From assembly GCF_028882275.1 (NCBI RefSeq), contig NZ_JARBUT010000001.1, positions 806,001 through 870,000 on the forward strand: a DNA stretch of 64,000 nt, read 5' to 3'. Below the pieces are notes generated by a model. That model ran no database searches. It saw only the letters and a list, made by a program, of their open reading frames with translations, and had not been told where the DNA came from. This stretch comes from Nocardiopsis sp. N85. Lineage in GTDB: Bacteria; Actinomycetota; Actinomycetes; Streptosporangiales; Streptosporangiaceae. Shown piece after piece: positions 16,215 to 25,229 of the stretch. Position 1 is the stretch's first letter; each line of letters begins with the position of its first letter. Both the position numbers and the translations under genes were made by a program.

Positions 16215-17916
16215 CGCCGACACCGCACCGCCCACCTTCGACCTCACCCTGCGCCCCTGGATCCCGGTCCTGCGCGCGAACGGCACCGAGACCGAACTCT
16301 CCCTCACCGAGGTGTTCGCCCAGGCCACCGATCTGCGCCGACTGGTCGGCGACGTGCCCACGCAGGACTTCGCGCTGCTGCGACTGCTGCTGGCGATCCT
16401 GCACGACGCCCTCGACGGCCCGGCGGACCTCGACGCCTGGGAGGAACTCTGGGAGGAGGGGATCCCGGCCGACACGGTCGCCGACTACCTGCACAAGCAC
16501 CGCGAACGCTTCGACCTGCTGCACCCTTTCACCCCGTTCCTCCAGGTCGCCGATCTGCGTACCGGTAGAGACGAGTACTCCTCACCGGACCCGATCGTCG
16601 CCGACGTCCCCAACAACGCCCGGTTCTTCACCATGCGCGCCCTCGGGGCCACGCGTCTGACCTTCGCCGAAGCGGCACGCTGGCTGGTGCACGCCCACGC
16701 CTACGACACCTCCGGCATCAAGTCCGGCGCGGTCGGCGATCCCCGGCTCAAGGGCGGAAAGGTCTACCCGCAAGGCGTGGGATGGGCCGGGAACCTCGGC
16801 GGGGTACACGTCGAAGGGGACACCCTTCAAGAGACCCTGCTGTTCAACCTGGTCACCTTCGACACCGGCAAGTCGCACCGCAAACCCCACCTGGACCGGC
16901 CCGCCTGGCGCCTGGACCCCGATACCGCCGAACCCCTCACCGGGACCGATGCCGCGGCCCGCCCGCACGGCCTGCGGGATCTCTACACCTGGCAGGCCCG
17001 CCGCCTGCGCCTGCATCACGACGGCGCGTCCGTGAACGGTGTCCTCCTCGCCTATGGGAACCCGCTCACCCCGCGCAACCTGCACCAACGCGAGCCCATG
17101 ACCGCCTGGCGGCGCAGCCCCGCCCAGGAGAAGAAGCTCAAGGAGGCCATCGTCTACCTGCCTCGCGACCACGATCCCTCCCGTGCCGCCTGGCGCGGTC
17201 TGGGAGCGCTGGTCACCGGGGAGACCCGGGGGCGAGAGCAGCGCAACGAGGCGGCGGGCGAGGTGATCCCCCGCATCCTCGACTGGTTCGCCCGCTTGGC
17301 GTGGGAAGGGCCGTTGAGCAAGGACTCCCTGGTCAGGGTCCATCTCGTCGGAGTCGCCTACGGCACCCAGCAGTCCGTCATCGACGAGATCGTGGACGAC
17401 GCCGTCGCCATGCCGGTCGTCCTCCTCTGCGAACGGGACGGGGCGCTCGGGCGGACGGCCGTCGACGCGGTCACGGACGCCGAGAACGCCGTCACCGTCC
17501 TGGGCGACCTGGCCACCGACCTCGCTCGGGCCGCGGGCAGGGAGACCGATCCGTCGCGGAGCGCCGCCCGTGACCAGGGGTTCGACGCACTCGACGAGCC
17601 CTTCCGCGCCTGGCTCCGTGGTCTGAAGCCGTCGGACGACCCCGGCCACCCCATGGAGCAGCGCCGACGATGGCAGGTCCGGGCGTACCGGATCCTCTCC
17701 GAGATCGGCGACGACCTGGTCCGGGCCTGCGGAGAGGCCGCCTGGCAGGGCAGGGTCGTCAGCACGTCCCGGGGCGACCTGTGGCTCAACACCTCCCGAG
17801 CCGACCTGCTGTTCCGTGCCGGTCTGCGCAAGGTGCTCCCCCTGTCCACCTCCGAGGACCCGGATCCGGGCCCGGACGCCCCCGAACCCTCCAACAGCCC
17901 CGGCGACGACGCCTGA
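16204..17916 (+). CDS. casA: Cas8e (Cse1/CasA), large subunit of type I-E Cascade
   Basis: A 570-residue protein, of normal family length. It opens with TFDLTLRPWIPVLRANGTE, typical of Cse1 N-termini (FnLi.xPWIPV). Cse1 reads the PAM, opens the target DNA and recruits Cas3. A loop with NNARFFTMRALGATRLTFAE and IKSGAVGDPRLKGG corresponds to the region that contacts PAM DNA. GTG 16204 lies inside the end of cas3, and cse2 begins 22 bp after its stop. Identification rests on the N-terminal motif, length and operon position. Confidence 0.95.
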   Translation: MPNDADTAPPTFDLTLRPWIPVLRANGTETELSLTEVFAQATDLRRLVGDVPTQDFALLRLLLAILHDALDGPADLDAWEELWEEGIPADTVADYLHKHRERFDLLHPFTPFLQVADLRTGRDEYSSPDPIVADVPNNARFFTMRALGATRLTFAEAARWLVHAHAYDTSGIKSGAVGDPRLKGGKVYPQGVGWAGNLGGVHVEGDTLQETLLFNLVTFDTGKSHRKPHLDRPAWRLDPDTAEPLTGTDAAARPHGLRDLYTWQARRLRLHHDGASVNGVLLAYGNPLTPRNLHQREPMTAWRRSPAQEKKLKEAIVYLPRDHDPSRAAWRGLGALVTGETRGREQRNEAAGEVIPRILDWFARLAWEGPLSKDSLVRVHLVGVAYGTQQSVIDEIVDDAVAMPVVLLCERDGALGRTAVDAVTDAENAVTVLGDLATDLARAAGRETDPSRSAARDQGFDALDEPFRAWLRGLKPSDDPGHPMEQRRRWQVRAYRILSEIGDDLVRACGEAAWQGRVVSTSRGDLWLNTSRADLLFRAGLRKVLPLSTSEDPDPGPDAPEPSNSPGDDA

Positions 17917-17938
17917 AACGGACAACGGAGACACAGCG

Positions 17939-18589
17939 GTGACCACCACGACCACCACCGAGTACATCCACGACCTCCACGACCTCGGGGCCTTCGTCGA
18001 TGAGCGCATCCGCCCGATCCAGGGCGGCTACATGAAGGACCGGCCCGAGGCGGTGGCGATCCTCGCCAAACTGCGCCGGGGCGCGGGCAAATCCCTCACC
18101 GCCGTGCCCGAACTGCTCGGCCTCACCCTCGACCACGACTTCTACGAGAAGTTCCCGCCGGGCCACCCCCACATCGACGCCGCCGAGGCCGCCGCGCACG
18201 AGGCCCTGACCCTGTACGCCCTGCACCAGCAGTCCAAGCGGGAGCAGGGCATGCACAAGCGCGGACGCGACCTGGGCGGTGCGGTGCGGCGCCTCATGCC
18301 GGGCGGCACCATCGACGAGCCCCTGCGCAAGCGCTTCGTCCAGGCCGGGAGCGCGCTGGACGACGGTGTCCGCCTGGACCGGCTCCGGGGCATCGTCAAG
18401 CTTCTGCGCGCCTCCGACGTCCCCCTCGACTACGGCCTGCTCGCCGACCAGCTCTACCGGATCCGGGCCTTCAAGACCGGGCCCGCTCGCGTCCGCGCGG
18501 AGTGGGGACGCGGGTTCCAGTCCTACCGCCCGCCGGCCGCCGATCGGGAGGGCGAGGCCGGACCGGCGACGGCCCCGACGGACGACTGA
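17939..18589 (+). CDS. casB: Cse2 (CasB), small subunit of type I-E Cascade
   Basis: A 216-residue basic helical protein. The segment MKDRPEAVAILAKLRRGAGK and the later RRLMPGGTIDEPLRKRF and LRGIVKLLRA are characteristic of Cse2, two copies of which brace the crRNA backbone and hold the displaced strand. The GTG at 17939 has GGAG 8 bp upstream; the in-frame extension into the end of cas8e is read-through. A 134-bp non-coding gap separates it from cas7e, the only real gap in the operon. Confidence 0.93.
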   Translation: MTTTTTTEYIHDLHDLGAFVDERIRPIQGGYMKDRPEAVAILAKLRRGAGKSLTAVPELLGLTLDHDFYEKFPPGHPHIDAAEAAAHEALTLYALHQQSKREQGMHKRGRDLGGAVRRLMPGGTIDEPLRKRFVQAGSALDDGVRLDRLRGIVKLLRASDVPLDYGLLADQLYRIRAFKTGPARVRAEWGRGFQSYRPPAADREGEAGPATAPTDD

Positions 18590-18723
18590 CGGGACCGCGC
18601 CCCCTCCCTGCCTCTCCCGAGATCCCCTCTGCCTTCCGCGCGCCGCGCCCCCTGCCCGCACTCGGCGCGGCAGAGCGGAACACGACAGCACCACACCGAC
18701 GAGACCACGAGGAACCGACGACC

Positions 18724-19911
18724 ATGAGCCGCACCATTCTCGACGTGCACGTGTTGCAGACCGTGCCGCCCAGCAACCTCAACCGGGACGACACCGGAAC
18801 CCCCAAGACCGCCGTCTACGGCGGTGTCCGCCGGGCCCGTGTCTCCAGCCAGGCGTGGAAGCGCGCCACCCGCCTCGCCTTCGACGCCCTCCTCGACCCC
18901 CAGGACCTGGGCACCCGCACCAAGCGCGTCGCCGAGCTGGTCGCCGCCCGCATCGTCGCACTCGAACCCGACGTGTCCCAGGAGGAGGCCCTCGCCCTCG
19001 CCGCCGAGACCGTGCAGGTCGCCACCGGCTCCAAGATCGAGGTGCCCAAGCGCAAGGCCGACGCCGCCAAGAAGAAGGGTGAGAAGGAGCCCGCCCCGGA
19101 GTCCTCCTACCTCATGTTCCTCAGCGCCCGCCAGCGCGACGGCCTGGCCGCCCTGGCCCTCGAAGGGCGCGAGGACATCAAGGCGTTCCTCAAGGACAAG
19201 GACGCCAAGGCCCGCGCCAAGTCCGTCGCCGACACCCACCACTCGGTGGACATCGCCCTGTTCGGCCGCATGGTCGCCGACGGCGCGGACATCAACGTGG
19301 ACGCCGCCGCCCAGGTGGCCCACGCCATCAGCGTCCACGCGGTGGAGAACGAGTCCGACTACTACACCGCCGTCGACGACCGCAATGAGGACTCCGAGCC
19401 CGGCGCGGGCATGATCGGCACCGTCGAGTTCAACTCCGCCACCCTCTACCGCTACGCGGCCGTCGACGTCGACCTGCTGCGCAAGAACCTGGGGGAGGGG
19501 CTGCGAGAGGACGAACCCGCCACGGAGCCGCTGCGCCGCGCGGTGCAGGCGTTCGTGCGCGGGTTCGTGGAGTCGTTGCCGACCGGCAAGATCAACACCT
19601 TCGGCAACCACACCCTCCCGGACGTGGTGATCGTCAAGCTGCGCGGGTCGCGGCCGATCAGCTTCGTCGGGGCCTTCGAGGAGCCCATCGAGGCCGAGAA
19701 GGGCTACATCGGGGAGGCCTGCGAGAACCTCGCGAACCACATCCGCGATGTCGAGAGCGCCTACGGGGCCGACGAGGACGTGGACAGCTGGGTGGTCCGC
19801 GTGGGAACGCGCACCGCCAAGCTCGCCGACGTCGGCGCTTCCGTCACCCTTCCCGAACTGGTCGAGCAGGTCGGCGAGGCGGTCGTCCGGCGGCAGGTGT
19901 CCGGCGCATGA
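18724..19911 (+). CDS. casC: Cas7e (Cse4/CasC), crRNA backbone subunit
   Basis: A 395-residue RAMP protein that polymerises along crRNA in six copies. Diagnostic motifs: LDVHVLQTVPPSNLNRDDTG at the start, then GGVRRARVSSQAWKRATR, and TFGNHTLPD near residue 297. Length agrees with E. coli CasC plus a lysine-rich insertion (KRKADAAKKKGEKE near 115), a likely surface thumb loop. ATG 18724 follows GAGGAACCGACGACC. The gene ends in an ATGA overlap with cas5e. The 134-bp gap before it contains inverted GC-rich segments that could form RNA structure. Confidence 0.96.
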   Translation: MSRTILDVHVLQTVPPSNLNRDDTGTPKTAVYGGVRRARVSSQAWKRATRLAFDALLDPQDLGTRTKRVAELVAARIVALEPDVSQEEALALAAETVQVATGSKIEVPKRKADAAKKKGEKEPAPESSYLMFLSARQRDGLAALALEGREDIKAFLKDKDAKARAKSVADTHHSVDIALFGRMVADGADINVDAAAQVAHAISVHAVENESDYYTAVDDRNEDSEPGAGMIGTVEFNSATLYRYAAVDVDLLRKNLGEGLREDEPATEPLRRAVQAFVRGFVESLPTGKINTFGNHTLPDVVIVKLRGSRPISFVGAFEEPIEAEKGYIGEACENLANHIRDVESAYGADEDVDSWVVRVGTRTAKLADVGASVTLPELVEQVGEAVVRRQVSGA

Positions 19912-20618
19912 GCGTGCTGCCCCTCGTCCTGGCGGGACCGCTCCAGTCCTGGGGGGCGGCGTCCCGGTTCGCCCGGCGCACCACGGAGAACGCGCCCACC
20001 AAGAGCGGGGTGATCGGACTGCTGGCCGCCGCCCTGGGGCGGGAGCGCACCGCGGACCCGTCCGACCTGGCGGCGCTCCGTTTCGGGGTGCGCGTCGACC
20101 AGCCCGGGGTGCGGGTGCGCGACTACCAGACGGCCCGGCACCTGGTCACCGACGTGTCGATGCCGGTGTCGGAGCGCTTCTACCTGGCGGACGCGGTGTT
20201 CGTCGCGGCGGTCGAAGGCGACCCGGAACTGATCGACGCCCTGTACGACGCCGTTCGGGCCCCGGTGTTCCTGCCCTACCTGGGACGGCGCTCCTGCCCG
20301 CCGTCCCGGCCCCTGGACCTGGGCCGGCCTTCGCCCGGCCGGGTGGAGGACGTGCTGAGGGAGCAACCGTGGCAGGCCGCCCCCTGGTACCGGCGGCGTT
20401 CGCGTGACCGGTCGCAGGTGGAACTCACCACGCTGGTGGACGCCGAGGGGGGAACGGACGGGGATCTGCTGCGCGATCTCCCCGTGAGCTTCGATCCCGC
20501 GCACCGGCGTTACGCGATGCGCGCGGTGACCGCCGATGCGGTGAGGGTGCCCGACCCGGACGCGCGCCGCGAGCGGACACCCGACCACGAACCCCTGCTC
20601 GCGCTGGGAGGAGACTGA
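19908..20618 (+). CDS. casD: Cas5e (CasD), 5' handle-binding Cascade subunit
   Basis: A 236-residue RAMP protein. VLPLVLAGPLQSWGAASRFA at residues 3-22 and the following TKSGVIGLLAAALG are classic Cas5e motifs for binding the 5' handle of crRNA; LPYLGRRSCPPSRPL matches the glycine-rich end of the family. It overlaps cas7e by ATGA and its stop shares a base with the cas6e start (TGATG), so expression is coupled for complex stoichiometry. Confidence 0.96.
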   Translation: MSVLPLVLAGPLQSWGAASRFARRTTENAPTKSGVIGLLAAALGRERTADPSDLAALRFGVRVDQPGVRVRDYQTARHLVTDVSMPVSERFYLADAVFVAAVEGDPELIDALYDAVRAPVFLPYLGRRSCPPSRPLDLGRPSPGRVEDVLREQPWQAAPWYRRRSRDRSQVELTTLVDAEGGTDGDLLRDLPVSFDPAHRRYAMRAVTADAVRVPDPDARRERTPDHEPLLALGGD

Positions 20619-21352
20619 TGTACCTCACCCGATTCCGCTTCAACACCAACAGCCCGGGAGGGCGCAGACTGCTGTCCTCACCGCAGGTCCTGCACGCCGC
20701 CGTGATGGGGTGCTTTCCCGAGATGCTGCCCTCCGAGCCGGGCGGGCCGCGCGTGCTGTGGCGGGTGGACCGCAACGCGCGGGCGGAGGTGTTCCTGTAC
20801 GTGGTGAGCCCGACCCGGCCACTCATGGACCATTTGGCCGGGCAGGCCGGATGGAAAGACCTGGACGACCCGGAACGGGTGTGGAAGAGCCACGACTACG
20901 CGGGGTTCCTCGACCGGCTCGCCGAGGGGCAGACGTGGGGGTTCCGGCTCACCGCCAACCCGGTGCACAGCATTCGGCGCAAGGACGGGGAACCCACCAA
21001 GGTCACCGCGCACGTCACCCCGCGCCACCAGGCCGGGTGGTTGTTGCAGCGGCAGGACGCGTGCGGGTTCGCGATCGTGCGCAAGAACCCGGATCAGCGG
21101 CTGCTGCCGGGTGAGGACGAGTACGAGCTGACCGTGCACGACCGGAACGCGGCGGGGTTCGACAAGCCCGACCCCCGCTCGGAGCGCCAGGGGAAGCGGA
21201 TGCGGGTGCCGATCGTCAGGGCGACCTTCGACGGGCGGCTCACCGTCACCGACCCCGACGCGCTCCGTCGGGTGCTGTCCTCCGGCCTCGGCCGGGCCAA
21301 GGCGTACGGGTGCGGGCTGATGACCCTTGCCCCGGTGGGGGATCAGCGGTGA
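20618..21352 (+). CDS. cas6e: Cas6e (CasE), crRNA-processing endoribonuclease
   Basis: A 244-residue RAMP nuclease that cuts within the repeat hairpin and stays on the 3' handle. MYLTRFRFNTNSPGGRRLL gives the first ferredoxin-like strand; SPQVLHAAVMGCFPE contains the conserved catalytic His region; the C-terminal SGLGRAKAYGCGLMTLAP is the glycine-rich loop of all Cas6 proteins. The matching substrate hairpins CCCCGCG...CGGGG occur in both arrays. It overlaps cas5e upstream and cas1 downstream. Confidence 0.96.
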   Translation: MYLTRFRFNTNSPGGRRLLSSPQVLHAAVMGCFPEMLPSEPGGPRVLWRVDRNARAEVFLYVVSPTRPLMDHLAGQAGWKDLDDPERVWKSHDYAGFLDRLAEGQTWGFRLTANPVHSIRRKDGEPTKVTAHVTPRHQAGWLLQRQDACGFAIVRKNPDQRLLPGEDEYELTVHDRNAAGFDKPDPRSERQGKRMRVPIVRATFDGRLTVTDPDALRRVLSSGLGRAKAYGCGLMTLAPVGDQR

Positions 21353-22296
21353 CCGCCACGGCGGGACGGCGCGGGGTCTCGACGCCGTGGGAACTGACGA
21401 GGGTCGATGAGCGCATTTCGTTCGTGTACCTGGAGAAGTGCCTGGTGCATCGGGAGGACAACGCCATCACGGCGCAGGACGGCGAAGGCGTGCGCCATCT
21501 GCCGTCGGCGACCATCGGGGCCCTGCTGTTGGGTCCGGGCACCCGGGTCACCGACGGTGCGATGAAGCTGCTGGGGGAGTGCGGGGCGACCGTCGTGTGG
21601 GTGGGCGAGTACGGGGTGCGCTTCTACGCGGCGGGGCGGGCGCTGACACGGTCGTCGCGGTTGGTGGAGGCCCAGGCCACGGAGTGGGCCAACCCGCAGA
21701 AACGGTTGGCCGTGGCACGGGCGATGTACCGGAAGCGGTTCCCGGACCTGGACGTCGAACGGTACGGCCGCCGACAGCTCCTCGGGCATGAGGGCAAGCG
21801 TGTTCAGGCCGCTTACCGCGCGGAGGCGGAACGAACGGGGGTGCCCTGGCACGGAAGGCGTTATGTGCCGGGGGACCACGACCGATCGGATACGCCGAAC
21901 AAGGCGATCACCTCTGCGGCGCAGTGCTTCTACGGGGTGGCGCACGCGGTGACGGCGGCGTTGGGGTGCAGCCCGGCTCTGGGGTTCGTGCACTCGGGTC
22001 ACGAGCGCGGGTTCGTCATGGACATCGCGGATCTCTACAAGGTGGGGATCGGGATTCCGGTGGCCTTCGAGGCGGCGGCGCAGGGGGACGAGGACGTCGA
22101 CGGGGTGACCCGTCGGCTGCTGCGGGACCACATCAACAGGAAGGGGCTGCTGAAGCGTTGCGTGGAGGACGTGAAGGAGCTGCTCTTGGGGGATGCGGGA
22201 GCGGCCGTGGAGGAGAAGGACGAGGTGGGTCTCGTCGGTGACCGAGGGCTGCTGTTGGAGGCGGGACACAACTATGAGTACGAGGTCGTGTGGTGA
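21349..22296 (+). CDS. cas1: Cas1e, spacer integrase
   Basis: A 315-residue integrase of the type I-E branch. RISFVYLEKCLVHREDNAIT starts the N-terminal beta domain; HLPSATIGALLLGPGTRVTD is strongly conserved; metal ligands are expected in AITSAAQCFYGV (preceding helix), GFVHSGHERGFVMDIADLYK (His and Asp). I set the start at GTG 21349, overlapping the cas6e stop by GTGA, rather than the longer frame. The complete adaptation pair Cas1-Cas2 is consistent with arrays that are still able to grow. Confidence 0.96.
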   Translation: MTATAGRRGVSTPWELTRVDERISFVYLEKCLVHREDNAITAQDGEGVRHLPSATIGALLLGPGTRVTDGAMKLLGECGATVVWVGEYGVRFYAAGRALTRSSRLVEAQATEWANPQKRLAVARAMYRKRFPDLDVERYGRRQLLGHEGKRVQAAYRAEAERTGVPWHGRRYVPGDHDRSDTPNKAITSAAQCFYGVAHAVTAALGCSPALGFVHSGHERGFVMDIADLYKVGIGIPVAFEAAAQGDEDVDGVTRRLLRDHINRKGLLKRCVEDVKELLLGDAGAAVEEKDEVGLVGDRGLLLEAGHNYEYEVVW

Positions 22297-22643
22297 CGGT
22301 TCTGGTACTGACCAACTGCCCGAAGGGGCTGCGGGGGTTGCTGACCCGGTGGCTGTTGGAGATCTCTTCGGGGGTGTTCGTGGGGAGACCGTCCCGGCGG
22401 GTGCGTGACCTCCTGTGGGAGGAGGTGCGGCAGTACGCGGGGCAGGGGCGGGCGTTGCTGGTGTACGCGAACGATTCCGAGCAGGGGTTCGGATTCAAGA
22501 CCTTCGAGCATCACTGGGAGCCGGTCGAGCATGAGGGACTGACCCTCATGAACCGCCCGTCCGAGGCCTCGTCGTCGCCTTCGGTGACTCCGCCGAAGAA
22601 GGGCTGGAGCAAGGCCTCGAAGCGCCGCAGGTTCGGCCGCTGA
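22293..22643 (+). CDS. cas2: Cas2e
   Basis: A 116-residue Cas2 of the I-E type: VLVLTNCPKGLRGLLTRWLL followed by EISSGVFVGRPSRRVRDLLW. It bridges two Cas1 dimers in the integration complex. GTG 22293 overlaps the cas1 stop (GTGA); one codon upstream, GTG 22290, is also possible. After about residue 80 there is a basic, Ser-rich tail (PPKKGWSKASKRRRFGR), common in actinobacterial Cas2e. The stop lies only 34 bp before the conserved leader of array 2. Confidence 0.95.
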   Translation: MTVLVLTNCPKGLRGLLTRWLLEISSGVFVGRPSRRVRDLLWEEVRQYAGQGRALLVYANDSEQGFGFKTFEHHWEPVEHEGLTLMNRPSEASSSPSVTPPKKGWSKASKRRRFGR

Positions 22644-22677
22644 TCAGCACTTGAGTCATATGGGCTTTTTGTTCTCG

Positions 22678-22743
22678 GTGTCTGAATTTCGAGAAGTTGC
22701 AAAATCGCTTGGTTTCCATTGGAATCCGCGCAGGTCATTTACT
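22678..22743 (+). promoter_or_regulatory. Leader of CRISPR array 2
   Basis: This 66-bp element matches the array 1 leader at 59 of 66 positions with no gaps, and both end TCATTTACT at the first repeat. It sits directly behind cas2. Conservation extends no further left, which delimits the functional leader. Confidence 0.85.
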
Positions 22744-24844
22744 GTGCTCCCCGCGCATGCGGGGATGGTCCCAGATTTCGGTAGCGCGTCGTCTCGTCTG
22801 GCTCGTGCTCCCCGCGCATGCGGGGATGGTCCCTCGGGCTTCGTGAGGAAACCGTGCGCGTGTGGGTGCTCCCCGCGCATGCGGGGATGGTCCCACGTGT
22901 GTCACGTCCAAGGAATGGAACATCTTGTGCTCCCCGCGCATGCGGGGATGGTCCCGACACCACCCGCGCGATGGGAGGAGAGGCGTGGTGCTCCCCGCGC
23001 ATGCGGGGATGGTCCCGGCTCAGCCCGCACCGCGACCGGCTGGGAGGAGTGCTCCCCGCGCATGCGGGGATGGTCCCGAGTCCCTACGCCATCGGCAGGG
23101 GCAGCGGATGTGCTCCCCGCGCATGCGGGGATGGTCCCGCCCGTGGTCAGCAACGTCGACACGGGCGAGAGTGCTCCCCGCGCATGCGGGGATGGTCCCA
23201 GGACGGTGAGCAGCACGGCTAGGAGGCTGGTGTGCTCCCCGCGCATGCGGGGATGGTCCCGGGATGGGGATCTCCAGCACTCGGGCAGCGATGTGCTCCC
23301 CGCGCATGCGGGGATGGTCCCGATGCCTGACCAGTGGCGTAACGCCATCCCCGGTGCTCCCCGCGCATGCGGGGATGGTCCCGCCACCGCCGTCCGTAGC
23401 CAGAAGACCAACGAGTGCTCCCCGCGCATGCGGGGATGGTCCCTCCGCGATCGTTGGGGTGGTGAGCTCTTCGCCGTGCTCCCCGCGCATGCGGGGATGG
23501 TCCCACCCCTGTCAGGACTACGACGTGACCGGGTTCGTGCTCCCCGCGCATGCGGGGATGGTCCCGACCTCACCCCCGGCACCCGCGTCACCACCCCGTG
23601 CTCCCCGCGCATGCGGGGATGGTCCCCATGGCCTACGGAGACGACCGCACCCAGCACGGTGCTCCCCGCGCATGCGGGGATGGTCCCCATGGCCTACGGA
23701 GACGACCGCACCCAGCACGGTGCTCCCCGCGCATGCGGGGATGGTCCCCATGGCCTACGGAGACGACCGCACCCAGCACGGTGCTCCCCGCGCATGCGGG
23801 GATGGTCCTCAGGCGACCACCACCCACATACCCGGCGACGTGTGCTCCCCGCGCATGCGGGGATGGTCCCCGGGCCCGAGGAGTGAAGTCAGGTCAGGAT
23901 GGGTGCTCCCCGCGCATGCGGGGATGGTCCCGTTCAGCACGGGGAGATCGGTGGTCCCGGACGGTGCTCCCCGCGCATGCGGGGATGGTCCCCGGGGGGG
24001 ACCGGCCCGGGGCTTGAGCAGATGTGCTCCCCGCGCATGCGGGGATGGTCCGCACACCGGCACATCCGCCTTCACCACGGTCTGGTGCTCCCCGCGCATG
24101 CGGGGATGGTCCCGGCTCTGAGATCGACGCTAAGCCGTCGGAGCTGTGCTCCCCGCGCATGCGGGGATGGTCCCCAGGCGAGGCGGAGAGCGACGATGAC
24201 GAGGGCGTGCTCCCCGCGCATGCGGGGATGGTCCCCTGGAGGGGGTAGCCGTCGAACGGGCCACCGAGTGCTCCCCGCGCATGCGGGGATGGTCCCCCCC
24301 GCTCCTCCTCCTCCTTGGGAGCCGCGCCGTGCTCCCCGCGCATGCGGGGATGGTCCCGGCATGGGCTAGAACCCATGGCGGGACGTATCGTGCTCCCCGC
24401 GCATGCGGGGATGGTCCCCGGGGCGGCCTTCTCGCGCGGCGTTTCGGCCCGTGCTCCCCGCGCATGCGGGGATGGTCCCCTGATGGCGATCCTCGCCGCC
24501 CAGGACGTGCCGTGCTCCCCGCGCATGCGGGGATGGTCCCAGTCCCACCAGTTTCGACAGGTGTGGAACGTCGTGCTCCCCGCGCATGCGGGGATGGTCC
24601 CTGGGTCCGGGTGGCCCAGGTGATCGCCGGGATGTGCTCCCCGCGCATGCGGGGATGGTCCCACCGCGCACCGCACCTGCCCGTGGGTCGGCAGGTGCTC
24701 CCCGCGCACGCGGGGATGGTCCCGCGCTTGAGGTCGGCCTCGGAATCCCGCCTCAGTGCTCCCCGCGCATGCGGGGATGGTCCCGATCCGGCGACCGGTC
24801 GAGCGTGCGAGCCGATGTGCTCCCCGCGCACGCGGGGTGGTCCC
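22744..24844 (+). CRISPR. Type I-E CRISPR array 2 (35 repeats, 34 spacers)
   Basis: A 29-bp repeat opening GTGCTCCCCGCGCATGCG and ending GGATGGTCCC occurs 35 times at a 61-bp period. It differs from array 1 at the first base (G for C) and in the hairpin loop (T for C). Spacers are 32 bp except one of 31 bp at 23993-24023. Three consecutive spacers (23627-23658, 23688-23719, 23749-23780) are identical. Variants: the repeat at 23781 ends GGTCCT, that at 24024 ends GGTCCG, that at 24695 carries the array 1 loop (GCACGCG), and the last, at 24817, is 28 bp with GCACGCGGGGTGG. Leader at left and worn repeats at right give the same polarity as array 1. Confidence 0.98.
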
Positions 24845-24901
24845 CCGGGAGGGGCTCCGTCACCCGTGGGGTGCCCTCGGCGGAGTCCGGGCGATCCGGG
24901 A

Positions 24902-24933
24902 ACGGTCCCCGCCCGTTTCCGGGCGGGGACCGT
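24902..24933. terminator. Hairpin terminator between array 2 and the small membrane-protein gene
   Basis: A perfect 14-bp stem, ACGGTCCCCGCCCG with loop TTTC, placed between the rightward array and the leftward gene, so it can serve both. Confidence 0.75.
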
Positions 24934-24942
24934 CGGTGCGGG

Positions 24943-25164
24943 TCAGACACCGCCCCGTTGGCCGGGCGGGCCTTCCTCGTCGTCCGGGTTGAGCGACTCG
25001 CCGGTGCTCCGGTTCCAACCGGTCGGGTACTTCCTCCGTTCCTCGGTCGGCTCATCGGAGCGGGGGACCCTCCGATCGTCCGCCAGGTTGCGGCGGACCA
25101 CGAAGATCACCAACAGGACCACCGCCACCAGCAGAACCGCGGCGATCACCCATGCCCATTCCAT
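24943..25164 (-). CDS. Small single-pass membrane protein with PTGW motif
   Basis: A 73-residue protein: one hydrophobic helix (WAWVIAAVLLVAVVLLVIFV), an Arg-rich cytoplasmic stop (VRRNLADDRR), then a short acidic tail containing RRKYPTGWNRSTGE. It is a paralog of the gene at 26623-26904, which has the same layout and RRYPTGWDQS. I chose ATG 25164 with GAGAGAGGTGACGAGG upstream; ATG 25182 would add six residues. It follows the P450 gene on the same strand. No function is known for this motif; a membrane anchor or small partner of the redox enzymes is only a guess. Confidence 0.7.
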   Translation of the reverse strand: MEWAWVIAAVLLVAVVLLVIFVVRRNLADDRRVPRSDEPTEERRKYPTGWNRSTGESLNPDDEEGPPGQRGGV

Positions 25165-25229
25165 CCTCGTCACCTCTCTCATCTCACGTGCGTCGGGGGC
25201 TCACCCGAGGTGGGCCCCTCCGATTCCGT

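Noticed and set aside
13287-16475. 1062-codon reverse-strand ORF under cas3
   Set aside because: Shadow of cas3: the high G/C at third positions of cas3 removes stops on the opposite strand. The product is a Gly/Val/Glu-rich string with no domain, while cas3 has all its motifs.
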